Shown piece by piece: positions 10,213 to 20,765 of a stretch of DNA of 64,000 nt. Every line of letters starts with the position of its first letter. The stretch's first letter is position 1. Position numbers and translations under genes: made by a program. This DNA is from Blepharisma stoltei (taxonomy: Eukaryota; Ciliophora; Heterotrichea; Heterotrichida; Blepharismidae), in assembly GCA_914767885.1 (NCBI GenBank), contig CAJZBQ010000033.1, positions 868,001 to 932,000 on the forward strand, read 5' to 3'. The notes under the pieces were generated by a model. That model was not told the DNA's origin. It ran no database searches and was given only the letters and a program-made list of their open reading frames with translations.

Positions 10213-10980
10213 ATGGACTATTAATATGACTCCAAATGCATTTTAATAGGGAATGGGCTTGTAGGCAAAACCGGCATAATTTTAAGATTCAAAAGTCAAC
10301 AAATTCGGGTTTCTCATATAAATACAATAGAAATCGGCTTAAGAGTCAAAGTTTTTAATTTAAAAGGAAGAAACTGAAAAATCAAGATTTGTGAAACTCT
10401 GGACAAGTCAACTAAAGGCTCTGCCAAGAGAATGTTCAAACAATTAAACGGAGCATTGATGGCATATGACGTAAATAATAGAAATTCTTTTGAAGATACT
10501 CAAAAATGAATAAAAATCATTGAAGATAACGCACCAAAAGATACTGCTATCATATTTGAAGATTATTTGATCAAAAATGTTTCCAGGCTTTTTCTCAGGC
10601 TTTGGTTGAATTTTTTTCTCTTAGGACTTATCGGGAATTTAGAGACTTACCCATGTCTGATGGAAAAAAATCCTCCAGAGCTGGGGAAATGTCTGAAAGG
10701 GAAATACCAATGAGGAAAACATTATGAAACTAATCATATTAGTTGCTAATAAATACGATCAGCCTATAACAGTTTCTGAAAGAGATGGGAAGTCTTTGGC
10801 TGACTTTTATAAAATTAATCTTATATTAGCATGCGCAAAGATGGGAGATAATGTTGAGGCGCTTTTAAAGAAATGATAAAGGTGGCGATGAAGAAAAATA
10901 GTAGTCTAATTGGAAGGAATATAGAAAATAGGGTGACTTCAGCAAAGGATGATAGGATAAGAAAAAAGAAATGCTATTAA
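10213..10980 (+). pseudogene. Rab-family small GTPase pseudogene
   Basis: Starting at ATG 10213 the translation shows a Rab fold: P-loop CILIGNGLVGKT, effector region NTIEIG, MAYDVNNRNSFEDTQKW, then, after removing a 184-bp IES (10555-10738), AIILVANKYD (NKxD motif), LACAK in place of SAK, and a C-terminal KKKCY that could be prenylated. Against function: codon 4 is TAA; the G3 DTAGQ box is replaced by ETLDKS; and a +1 shift near 10857-10861 is needed to reach the C-terminus (NVE-AFKEMIKVA). I call it a decayed Rab copy. Sequencing error could explain one lesion but not all three. Confidence 0.75.
10555..10738. other. IES-like insert in the Rab pseudogene
   Basis: TA 10553-10554 and TA 10737-10738. 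Removal joins APKDTAI to ILVANKYD in frame, exactly where intact Rabs are continuous. Confidence 0.6.
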
Positions 10981-11377
10981 GATTTTGAGTATAAAGTAAA
11001 TAGTGGCAACTATACTTACTTTCCCATTGTTAATGAGCAAAACAATTAGAAAATCTTTTTCGAATTAGCGAATAAGATTATTTAATATAACAATGTTACA
11101 AGCAGTAATTATAGAATAGATGATAATATGATAAAGTTTCCATCTGATTTTATTAAATTTAGACAGATATATTCTGAAACATAAATTTTATAGAATTTTC
11201 TTATATACATTCAGAAAATTAAAAAAAATCCCTTATGAGCTAAAATATCTCCGAATCAAAGCAAGGATTTAGGATTTTTAAAAGGCTTGAATGTAATTTT
11301 ATTATTTGATTTGCTTTTGGCATCTGAGAAAATCCTTTATAGATTAATCACTACATTAATTAAGAGGCATCCAAAAA
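10981..11377. other. Intergenic, no gene seen
   Basis: AT-rich sequence with stops in all frames between the Rab pseudogene and the tRNA. I see no RNA gene or repeat in it. Confidence 0.5.
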
Positions 11378-11449
11378 GGGCCACTCCGGGAATCGAACCC
11401 GGGACCTCTCCGACCCGAACGGAGAATCATACCACTAGACCAAGTAGCC
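11378..11449 (-). tRNA. tRNA-Pro (anticodon CGG)
   Basis: 72 nt on the minus strand. The acceptor GGCTACT pairs with AGTGGCC (one G-U) and discriminator C, as usual for eukaryotic tRNA-Pro. Anticodon stem CTCCG/CGGAG encloses loop TTCGGGT, anticodon CGG. The T-arm contains GGTTCGATTCC. TTTTT follows the 3' end as a Pol III terminator. No intron and no encoded CCA. Confidence 0.95.
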
Positions 11450-11693
11450 GGAACATTGTTAGTGATATAATATTTTTTATGAATGGAGCCTCCTCCAAGA
11501 CATTATCTGTTCTAATTGCCATTCATTGAGATTCTCTATACAATATTTTATAATTAGTATACTCTTTGAAAGCCAATTGCTTCAATTAATTATTCAATTT
11601 CCCAATTACAATTATAAAAAAAACCTACCTAAATACTCTAAGACCTACTCCAAATTCTAGATAAAAATTATTATCGTAACTCTTATATTACTT

Positions 11694-13879
11694 TTATTGA
11701 GCTTCATTATTTGTATTCTCCTTTCTTAATTTCATTGTTTTATGAAGAATAGATACCAAATTTTTTAGAGTATTGGATTCATAAATTGAGGTAGCCTTAA
11801 TATTTTCATTTTCTGCTTTAAGGTCATTTAATTCATTCTCTTTTTTCTTTAAATCGTTTTTATAGTTTTCTATTTCATCATCTTTGATTTTAATCTGTGA
11901 TAAATTTATGCCTAGCTGCTGCTTTAAGGAATTGCTATCATTTTTTAATTTATCAATTTTTGATAGTAAATTTTGGTTTTCTTCAGAAATAATGCCCAAT
12001 TCTTTGTCTTTTTCAGTAGTGTCTGCTGAGTTTTGGCCAATTTCTTTTAATTTTTCTTCTAGAAACTTAATTCTATCTTTAAGCTGCAAATTTTCTTCAG
12101 CAATTTTATGGTTGTTTTCTTGTTCTAAAACTTTTTCTTCTAATTCCAGTCTCTTTTTCTTTTCACTGACTAGTTCTTTTTGATAAACTTGAAGTAGCCC
12201 AATCTTCTCTTTAAGTTGAGAGCTTATTTCGCTTAATTGATATATAAGTTCTTGTGTAGAGTCTTTTGCGTTATTTAACTTAAGGTTTTCTATTTCAGCT
12301 TTAAGCATTACAATCTCATCATTCATCTTATATCTCAGCTCAATGCAATTTTCTGTATCCATTTTTTTCCAGTCCTCAAATTTTTTTGTAAAATTCTCAA
12401 TCACCTTACACCCCTAGAGCTAGAAAGATAATATTATCTTAACTTAACTTAATTATTCGGTGTTTAAGGTGCCTAGTGCCGCAGTCCCAAAATGGAACTT
12501 TTAGCTAACTAGTGACGTCACGGAGCCATCTTGGAATCGCGGTGGTCAGCCCAACCGGCCAAGCCTTCTATCGACGCTTCGTCCCAAGCCGCAGCACATC
12601 TCACCCGGCGCGTTGCCGTCGCTCTGTCTTGACTCAGCTCCTGCGCGTGTTCCGCCTAAGGGTCTTCTTCCCGTGGAGAAGTGCTGAGGGGTAAAACTCC
12701 GAAATCTTGAACGACTGAAGAGCTGTTCCTTTGGTTATCCCCAAAGTTAAACAGCTATTGCTGTGCTGAAGTTCTCGAGAGAAAACCCAACCCCATAAAT
12801 AAAATTCCATGAGGAGAGAGAAAATTATCAGAGCTAATTTCTCTCGAACCGGATGCCATTTTATTTATGAAAGATAATATTATCAATTAACCATTATTAT
12901 AATTTGGCATTTCTTAAATTAAAAAAAAATAAATAAGATAAAATTAAAGCAAAAATAATTGTCTATTTAATTGATAGAGTTAGGAACTGTTAATAAACTT
13001 TCTTTTGACTGTAAATTATTTATATCATTTTGCAATTTCTTATTAAGCTCTGATAAAAAATTCTTTTCTCTCGCCAAAATAATATATGTTGCCATAATTT
13101 CGGGAGGGTCTCCATACTTCGGGACATTTTCCGATGTGTGGAACCAAAATCCCACATGTGCAGCTACTCAACGGTGGAGACCCTCACGAAATTATGCCAG
13201 CGCATAATATCTTTTTGGATATTAGCCATTTGCAGCATTTCTTTGCACTGATAAAGTTCATTTTTTAGCTTTAATAGCTCTTTTTCTATCTGCAATTTAG
13301 AGCTAGTTAAATATCCATTAGCCCTTCTCAGCATCTCAATTTCTTTTTTCAGCAACTGGAATTCTTTAGAAAACCCTTCAATTCTTTTTTGATGCAAACT
13401 ATTAATGCATCTTTCGTTTTCTATATAATTATTTATTGTCGTCTCACTATTTCTCTTATCACTTACTCTCCTCCCTCTATGAGCGAAATTCTTAATTTTG
13501 GATAAGAACCCACCTCCGTGAGAGAACAAAAATTTTATATAAAAAATATTTTTATATATAAAAGATAATTATTATAATAAATTTCTAGCTAATTCTGTTG
13601 AATTTTATACATCTTGCGTTTTTAAACATAAAATTTTAATATTGGCTTTCCAATGTCGCAGATTGGAATACTTTTAAAATTCCGAAAAAAAATGTACTAT
13701 AAGCTCCCTCAGTGAGCATAAAATTTTTTGCTGCTCACGGGGGTTAGCACATCTTCTCTTATGGCCTGATCTTCTTGTTGTTCAAGCTCCAATAAAGCTT
13801 GCTCTGAGTTCTCAAGATCTCTAGTCCTTGTTTTATTCATTAATTCTACATCACATTCTCCCTGAGTTTCCTGATACAT
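11694..13879 (-). CDS. Coiled-coil protein interrupted by three IESs
   Basis: ATG 13879 opens MYQETQGECDVELMNKTRTR. Removing the IESs 13466-13746, 13097-13194 and 12409-12982 gives one continuous frame to TAA 11694: ...REDVL-SDKRNSETT..., KDIMRWH-MATYIILAREK, LLTVP-KVIENFTKKFEDW. The product is Lys/Glu/Leu-rich coiled coil nearly throughout, without a recognisable domain. The last IES carries a GC-rich insertion with a 16-bp target-site duplication. The function is unknown, probably structural. Confidence 0.75.
12409..12982. other. IES carrying a retroelement-like insertion
   Basis: TA 12407-12408 and 12981-12982; the gene-strand left end reads TAACTCTATC. Removal joins LLTVP to KVIENF. Without the GC-rich insert and one duplication the IES would be about 130 bp. 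Confidence 0.65.
12439..12868. mobile_element. GC-rich SINE-like element with 16-bp target duplication
   Basis: A perfect 16-bp direct repeat GAAAGATAATATTATC flanks it (12423-12438, 12869-12884). The 430-bp body is far more GC-rich than its surroundings and shares TTCCGCCTAAGG and GGTAAAACTCC with the element at 18002-18418. No terminal inverted repeat and no coding potential. Long target duplications suggest a retroelement; the class is inferred. Confidence 0.7.
13097..13194. other. 98-bp IES with clean inverted repeat
   Basis: TA 13095-13096 and 13193-13194. Both ends read TAATTTCG(T/G)GAGGGTCTCC, a TIR of about 20 bp. Removal joins IMRWH to MATYII. Confidence 0.9.
13466..13746. mobile_element. 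Family A MITE-like IES, degenerate copy
   Basis: 281 bp. TA 13464-13465 and 13745-13746. It keeps CTCC...TGAGCGAA, the inner CCTCCGTGAGAGAACAAAA and the core TAATTATTATAATAAA, but the words have decayed and it is shorter. Removal joins IREDVL to SDKRNS. Confidence 0.8.
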
Positions 13880-14002
13880 TAATCTCTATCTAAAAATATA
13901 TACCTTTATCACAATGACTAAATAAAACCCTAACACTTTACTTTTATATGAGCAAACTATTTTTAATTATTACAAATAGCATATAATTAGCCCTTATTAA
14001 AC

Positions 14003-14753
14003 ATGGGAAATTTACAAAGTTTATTAATTGGGTCAGCAGTATCGACTAGTTATAAGTATGCTTACAAACAATATCAAAGATATTTGCCGGTTGAAGATGA
14101 ATATGTGGAATGAATAGAAGAGCATTGTGTTGATCTTGAAAACCCAATGAAATTACTAGGAGGAAAACACTCATTTCTTGTGATAACTACAATTTCAGGT
14201 AGAAAAGTATTCCTTTATATAGATAAGATATGATTTTTCTGCAGACAATCCTGAAGGATCTATTATTTATGAATACTCTGATTGATTTCCTTGTGAGCTA
14301 TTTAGAAAAGCTGCAGTGCCACCTGGGATAAAAGTAAAAGACATTACTTCTGTTTTCAAAAAAATAGCTAAAACACATACCTATAACATAAAAACACACA
14401 ATTGTCAGCACGTCGCGAGGGATACATATAATGAAATCTCTCTTGCTGCCAATCAAGCTTTAAGAAATAACCATTTAAAATGATTTTACAAAGCCCTTCC
14501 TGCAGATTACCATGGCAATATTAAATACAATGACCCAGAACATGACGAAATTGAAGAAAAAGCTGTAATAAGGCCTAAAAGAAGGAAATTAACCCCAGAA
14601 GAAAAAAAAGAAAAGGCAGAAAACAGACATTTATTTGATTTCCCAGGAGAAAATGCTACAGAAGAAGAAATTATGGAATATCTTAGAGAAATTGCTAGAA
14701 CATTTGGAGGCACCGTGAATGAGAAAATTCTTGATATTAATGAAAATAAATAA
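14003..14753 (+). CDS. Myristoylation-motif protein with NC-H signature, unknown function
   Basis: ATG 14003 gives MGNLQSLLIG, a good N-myristoylation context. A 16-nt intron (14207-14222) joins TTISGRK to IRYDFSADNPEG. TGA is Trp at four places. Seen motifs: GGKHSFLVIT and, about 75 residues later, HNCQHVARDTYNEI. A His followed later by NC.H is reminiscent of LRAT/PPPDE-type permuted papain folds, but the match is weak. The C-terminal third is charged (RPKRRKLTPEEKKEK). It ends at TAA 14753. The function is not known. Confidence 0.7.
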
Positions 14754-14845
14754 AATTATAATTATTTATAATAAATAAAGCTGATACTATAAAATATTAA
14801 TTAACTTTTTTTGAGTGGAAAAAAGTATAGTAATTTTCTGCCAAA

Positions 14846-15037
14846 ATGGAAGAATCAGAAACTCTTGAAAAATTTATTGAAAAAGTATTGAGATCTGAAA
14901 ACTGCAAAGAACTTGGAGAGGATATTATAGAAACTCTGCATGTGTGGAAGGATGAGATCCATAATGAAATACAAAATCAAAATATAGAAGAAGTAAAAGA
15001 AGAAGTTGATGAGAAAAAAGAAGAAGAAAAAATTTAG
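14846..15037 (+). CDS. Small acidic protein, 63 aa
   Basis: ATG 14846 to TAG 15037, opening MEESETLEKFIEKVLRSENC and ending in an E/K-rich tail. Half the residues are charged. It lies 92 bp after the previous gene on the same strand. No family recognised; its reality rests on composition and a start that follows a plausible AT-rich leader. Confidence 0.5.
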   Translation: MEESETLEKFIEKVLRSENCKELGEDIIETLHVWKDEIHNEIQNQNIEEVKEEVDEKKEEEKI

Positions 15038-15677
15038 AGTATTAATTTAAATAAAGATTTTTAATATGCAGGATTATAAGAGCTATTAAGGGTGCCTATG
15101 GAGATAAAATATATCGTTATTAATCCTTTGGGTAGCCACCCTAACACCCTTGCTTTGCTTTACGCATTTTGGTTTATGTTGTTTAAATTTATGAAAAAAG
15201 AGAGCGGCCACTTCAATTCTGTTTTGAATAGAAAATAATTGACCTAAAGCGAGCTACAAAGATGGATGGACTATGATAATTCGCTTGAATTCATATACTC
15301 GCTTTTTATCATCTTGGAAATTTCCTGTCTTCATTTCTAATACAAAAATATTCCTTATAAAAATTATGTCTGGCTTATGGCTGCCCATAAGATTTGATAA
15401 AGTTTACATGCATTCTGTATCTCCTGCATATCCATTGATATATAGGTCGTATGAATGCTAAATTGATTTGAGTGAACAATATTTAATTTGACCTCACCCT
15501 ACACCCTAAGCCTTTATGATAATTTTAGTAAATACGCTTATTCTTCTTTAATTATTTAAATCCTCTTTCTTCTGGCAATTATGCATGCCAAACTGAAGAC
15601 AAAAGCCTACATCTCTGCGATATCTTATTAATTATCAATCCTTAGACATTTAGTAACTAAATTAAAGGGCTTTCTTT
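15038..15677. other. Intergenic, no gene supported
   Basis: 640 bp. A 62-codon open frame at 15273-15461 has no recognisable features and is flanked by stops. No RNA gene, repeat or IES end seen. Confidence 0.4.
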
Positions 15678-15886
15678 CTACCAAACAAATCAGAAAAAAT
15701 TACTCACGTCTTTTCCTCTCGGCACAAATTTTTTTGAAGCATTTACCTCGCCAAAAAGTTTCTTTGCAAAGACCGTCAATTTTTGACCAAATTTCATGTA
15801 AAAAAAACCAAAGAAAATGGCTATAATAGAAAATATCCGTGGAAAGAAATCTAGCCAAAATTACTTTCCCATTTGAGCTTCATCAT
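15678..15886 (-). CDS. Small single-pass membrane protein
   Basis: ATG 15886 reads MMKLKWE. Removing a 14-nt GT...AG intron (15851-15864) continues NFFPRIFSIIAIFFGFFYMK, one transmembrane helix, then FGQKLTVFAKKLFGEVNASK and TAG 15678. About 64 aa. The intron would be one nt shorter than the usual 15, so the splice is less certain. No family recognised. Confidence 0.5.
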
Positions 15887-16004
15887 ATTAAGCCTGAATA
15901 TTTAAATCAAATATGATATAAATAGCCAATATAAATGCCTTTTCTATATAAAATAAAAAATTAAATAAATATTCAATTATTTAAACATAGTTGAATATTA
16001 AGAA

Positions 16005-19000
16005 ATGAGTTTTCCTCAAATGTACGAATAATTTAGGAAATTTGATACCAGATCAGCTCCAAAATTCAATGACGAAGATTCTCTGAAAGACGAGGAGCGA
16101 TTTTTTGATAAGCGTATCCCACACCCTCCTCGACCTGAAAGTGCCAAAGCACCTGATGGCAACCCTCTTAAAAATGTTAACAGAAAGCCAGCCCGCCCAA
16201 TAACAGCTACAAAGAAAATCTTCCCAGTATGACAAAAGCCAGTCCCAAATAAAGAAGCAGAGCCTATAATGCTGGCCAAGCTTCGACCTAAGAATATTCA
16301 AATGGACAAAGAAAGGCTTTATGATGAAAATATCGCTTTGAAAATGAAAGTCAACTCTTTAACTGAAGACGTTATTTTATTAAGAACTAGAATAAGCCAG
16401 CTCGAAAGAGATATAGGAAAAAAAGAAATATTTCTAATAAGACTAATTTTTACTATTAAAATTGGAAAATCATGGTTTTAGGTTTATTTAATAAAATATG
16501 CTATATTTATTGATCAAAAATCTCCAACTGAGAAGCCAAATTCCAAAAACGTTCATTTAATCACAAATCTCAAACAAAATGTCAAAGAATTAAGATCAGA
16601 GCTTCAGACAAAAGAAACTGAACTAATTTCATTAAGAAAAAACACAAAAACTTCAAGAATTATGGAACTGGAAGCTGAAGTTCAAGCATATGTAGATGAA
16701 TGTACAAGGCTAAAACACCATATTGAAGATTTACTGCATCAAAACGGCATAGAAAATCCAACAGGAGAATATGAAGGTTTTGAGGCTCAAAGTTACAGAC
16801 AAACTCTTGTAAACTCAAATCTTCAAAAAGAAAATGCAGAATTAAATCAAGCTTTATCAGAAGCAAAAGAAGAAATTTTTAAATTAAAATCAAAACTTTC
16901 AGACCCTGAAAAAAAGAAAAAAAAGAAATCCACCTCACGAAAAAACGATGAACACTTAAAAACAGAAATCCAAATCCTTAAACAGCAGCTTGAGAATGAA
17001 CGAAAAATTTATGAAAATAAAGAAACTGATATAAAAAATGACAGCGAAAAGCTCAAAAAATCAAATTTAGAAACTTTTCAAAGGATGCAAAGCTTTGAAT
17101 TAAAAGTAAAAGAGCAGAATTCTCTTATAGAGCAGCTAAAAACTCAAGTGGCTGCACTTCAAAAAGAAATGCAGCAGACACAGAAAAATCAAAAACCAGC
17201 TGAAAATAACAATTTATGGGATATGACCCCAGGAAGATTAACTCACCCTCCAAAACTGTGTAAAATGATCTACGAAATAATCTACAAAAAGAAAATGCTT
17301 TTAGCTGTATTTTTGTCATTATTAGATAAAAACAATAATGGGTATATTGGGACTGATGATATTATACAGGTATTAAAAACTAATGGGTATCAAGCTAAAA
17401 AAAAGTACATTGAAGAAGTCATTCAAATGGCGACAGGGAAAATGGCAAATATTATACATATAAAAGCACTGGAAAAATTTTATGAACAATATAATTATTC
17501 GTCCTCACCAATTTCGACAAGCAGTGAAGAATTTCCTGTGAAGCCTCAGAAGACGTTTGGGTCTGCTGCAAATGAGATAAAAATAAAAATTGGAGAAGAG
17601 CAGCCAGTAATGAAATCGATTTCAGTGAGCTCAAGTGTAAGAAGTGAAAATATCAGGGAAATTGAAAATGAGGATAAAAATAATGCAAAAGTTAATGAAA
17701 TTGATAAAAAGAGTGAAAATAAACCAGAAGCTCCTCCTTTATATTTCACTTTTTCAAAGGAAAGTAATGATAAAGTTATTAAGGGGCAGGCAGCTGGGGT
17801 TTCAGATAAAAATGAAATAAGAAATGTTGTGCAACAAAAAGATGAAGCTCAGGTCATAAAAAAAGAACCAGTGCCTCCTCCAGAGGATCATAAGCCTAAA
17901 GATCAACAACGAGTAGAAGCTTTGCAAAGACCAAAATCAAGACCTTCAACCCCAATCCAAAAACAGATTAGTAATGAAAAAATTCCTCTGAAGTCAGATT
18001 ATGAAAATCCACCGTCATTAGATTATTACTCAATCTTTAATATGCTGTTTCTTCCCAGGATGATTTAGGCATGCGGGGCCCGTCCTTTTAACTCCATCTT
18101 AGGACTTGCAAGTAATCCTAACGTCCAAAATGGTGCCGACATCCCAAAAATGGCGACAGCTACCTAACAAAAACCCTCAGGGTTGGTCAGAAACTCCTCA
18201 TGGCTAGCAATGATCTCGCGCCAGCATTTGACTCCTGCACATATTCCGCCTAAGGATTACCCTCCTCAGGTGTGTCAAGCGGTAAAACTCCTATACGCCT
18301 CAAAATCCTGAGCCAATATTCTTACTATACGCAATAAGCCATATTTGGCATTGTGGATAAAGGCCACCAGATAAGCATCGGGAGGAGGAAAGGTTTACAG
18401 ATTTCATTACTATTATTATGAAAACCCACCATCAAAAAGAGAAAAAAACCAACTTGAAGCAGAAGCTCCACAAAGGTCAATGTCAAGATCTTCAACCCCA
18501 ATTCAAAAAATGCCTAGCAATGATAAAATTCCTCAAAGATCTGATTACGAAAATCCGCCATCAAAAAGAGAAAAAAATCAATCTGAAAAAAATATATTAA
18601 AAAAAGAGCCTACTGATGAAAGAATAAAAGAAAAGCAAATTGTACAGCCAACACAGAAAAAGGAGCCATTAAATATAAAAGAAAAACCTAAAGAAGAAGA
18701 AGAAGAAAAAACCCAGCCTACAGAACAAGAAATCCCTACTATAAAGCCAGAAGAAATTAAAACAGTCCTAAATCATGTATCTCTACAAATGCAGCTAAAT
18801 CGGCAGCCAAAGTCTAAGCTTGCCTCTTTCCTATTTGGCTCAATCGAAAAATCCCAAAAATTGAATAAAGAAGAAATATGGCACACCCCTCGTGGCTGCT
18901 CGCTATTAAGTACCCCTCCCCATGACACCCACCCCCTGACGGTCCTGAAAATTTTAAATGTTAAAATATTATTTGAAAAGTCCCCCTCAAATATTTTAAC

Positions 19001-20392
19001 TTGTCAAATTAATATTTAACATGCTAAAATATTTGGGACCGTTAGGAGGTGGGTGACATGGGGAGGGAGTGCTCAAAGCTGATCCAAGATGGGGTGTAAG
19101 CTATATCCAAATTCCTATCACAATCACCTTTGAAAATCCCAAGCGTTCAAAATTTCGATAAATTTTGCCAATTTTTAATAGAGCCCTCCCAAGCTACCAT
19201 TCGTCCAAGTGAACTTAGCTCTTTATCTGCATCTGTCGATTTTATAACTAAAAAATTATTTATCTCTTTAGAAGACTGGCCAATCTTTACTCAAGAAGAC
19301 GAAAAAGAATACGACGAAAAACTGACTGAAATAATAGACATTTATTTTGACTCATTAATTGCAGGCTGCAAAAAAAATGATTTAAATAATACAGGGAAAA
19401 TCTCAATAGAGCAGTTTCAAACAGTTTTACGACAACAAAATATAGAACTCCCTAGAAATATGATGAATTACATTATTTTATTATTTTATTCAACAAGTCT
19501 GGAATTAAATGAAGTCCCATATGAAAAATTTTTAAATGCTTATCATAATCAAAATGCAGAAGAATATGAAGAAGATTATGAACAGGGAGAAGAAATTGCA
19601 GATGAAGAAAGGGCTAAAATTGTAGGCCATTTATTAGAAATTATTGCTAAAGTTATGAAAGATAAAAAAGTTTCAGTTAGGGATATTCTTTACTGATCTA
19701 AAATAGTCCTTTGAGTATTAATTTTTTATTTAAAAAAAAAAATCAGCAGAATAAAGCATATTTTTATCCAAAATCACAGAGGCATGGTCATGCCTGACAA
19801 CTTTGTAAAAGGGCTTCAAAAATTAGGAGTCCTCGATTCAATTGGCCAAGAATTCATAATTTTAATCCTCCAAGCTCTCCAATGTGAAGACACTGACGAA
19901 ATGTGTATTTTAATCGACGATCTAGAAGAAGTCTTTAAGCATTATGGCATTAGCATCCCAGACGAAATTTTTGAAGAAGAAAATGAAGAAAAAAATTTCA
20001 GCAAGGAAAACTCCCGATACAAAGAAAACTCAGAATCTTCTTCTATATATGAAGAAGAACCTTATGAAGAAACCAAGCCAAAGCAAAATCCTCAGTTAAT
20101 AAACCCACCTTCTGATGCAGATTTAATAAAATCAATTGAAAAGAAAGAAAGCATAGAAAATGACCTTGGCTCAAGCATAAATTCTGATTATGAGATAGAA
20201 AATCACTTGTATAATAAAACAAAAAGCTCCCAGAGCAGTGCGGAAAAAAATAAAGCTGAAGAGTATAGTGAGTATGAATCAGATGTAAATAAAGAAGAAT
20301 ATTCAGAGGATATTGAAGAAAATTATGACAAAAATTCAAATGTAAGCTATGGGAGCGAGTATGAGTCAGATCAAGGCAGCGAAATAGACTAA
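16005..20392 (+). CDS. Large coiled-coil protein with EF-hand-like repeats
   Basis: ATG 16005; a 15-nt intron (16022-16036) joins MSFPQM to KFDTRSAPK. Removing the IESs 16431-16505, 18002-18418, 18879-19105 and 19706-19753 keeps one frame to TAG 20392. Order: Pro-rich N-terminus, coiled coil (MDKERLYDENIALKMKVNSL onward), an EF-hand (DKNNNGYIGTDDII), a low-complexity Ser/Pro region with a repeated SDYENPPS motif, a second EF-hand-like stretch (KKNDLNNTGKISIEQF), a further helical unit (VKGLQKLGVLDSIG) and a highly acidic Ser/Tyr-rich tail. This suggests a calcium-responsive cytoskeletal protein; that is inference. Confidence 0.8.
16431..16505. other. 75-bp IES
   Basis: TA 16429-16430 and 16504-16505. 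Removal joins ERDIGKKEI to FIDQKSPTEK; otherwise the frame closes at TAG near 16481. Confidence 0.75.
18002..18418. mobile_element. GC-rich SINE-like IES in an exon
   Basis: 417 bp from TA 18000-18001 to TA 18417-18418. The junctions lie in a near-identical repeat TATGAAAA(T/C)CCACC(G/A)TCA, and removal reads KSDYENPPSKREKN. The body shares TTCCGCCTAAGG and GGTAAAACTCC with the 12439-12868 element. The flanking repeat may be an aged target duplication or part of the protein's own SDYENPPS repeat. Confidence 0.7.
18879..19105. mobile_element. IES with long GC-rich inverted repeat
   Basis: 227 bp, TA 18877-18878 and 19104-19105. The ends are inverted repeats over about 65 bp: ACACCCC..., then CTCCCCATG(A/T)CACCCACC, then (G/A)ACGGTCC, then an AAATATTTTA-type inner part. 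Removal joins LNKEEI to SKFLSQSPL. Confidence 0.85.
19706..19753. other. 48-bp IES, frame-neutral
   Basis: TA 19704-19705 and 19752-19753; the length is a multiple of 3 and contains no stop if TGA is Trp. Left in, it would add a hydrophobic/poly-Lys run; removed, it joins DILYWSKI to KHIFIQ. Ends TAgTCcT/TAtTCtG are weakly inverted. Confidence 0.55.
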
Positions 20393-20406
20393 TGACGATT
20401 AATAAA

Positions 20407-20737
20407 TTATTTTTCTTCAGTTTTTGGGCTCTCTGATAGGTCGTCATTGATTTTTTTAAATAAATCTAATAAATCGCCAAATGAAGGTGGCTCAGGGATA
20501 AAATATTTGCGTAGAAATACTCTGAATAAAAATTTACTTGGAAAATCTAAAAACATTTGACGCTTCTTGGACTTGGGATGGCGAAGCTGTCTCCTTTACA
20601 CCTTTTGACATAAGAAAATAGTCCATACATTGGAGATAAGTAGTTTCTTTGACAGCTATTTGCTTTAGGCATAGGATGGCGTCTAAATATGATCTAAGGA
20701 AAACCTTCCCATTAAAGATTTGCTCTTCTGCCAGCAT
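20407..20737 (-). CDS. Small protein of unknown function
   Basis: ATG 20737 opens MLAEEQIFNGKVFLRSYLDA. A 16-nt intron (20522-20537) joins NVFRFSK to VFLRKYFIPEPPSFGDLL, and TAA 20407 ends it. About 104 aa, helical and mildly charged. It starts only about 30 bp after the stop of the DDX54-like gene on the same strand. Family not recognised. Confidence 0.6.
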
Positions 20738-20765
20738 ATTTAATTTAACGAAAAAGCTAATTAAA

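Noticed and set aside
11287-11529. Plus-strand open frame over the tRNA-Pro
   Set aside because: It is the antisense reading of a well-formed tRNA gene.
12512-12694. Open frame in the GC-rich insert as a gene
   Set aside because: It is not shared with the related element at 18002-18418 and has no start context or family. The GC bias alone opens it.
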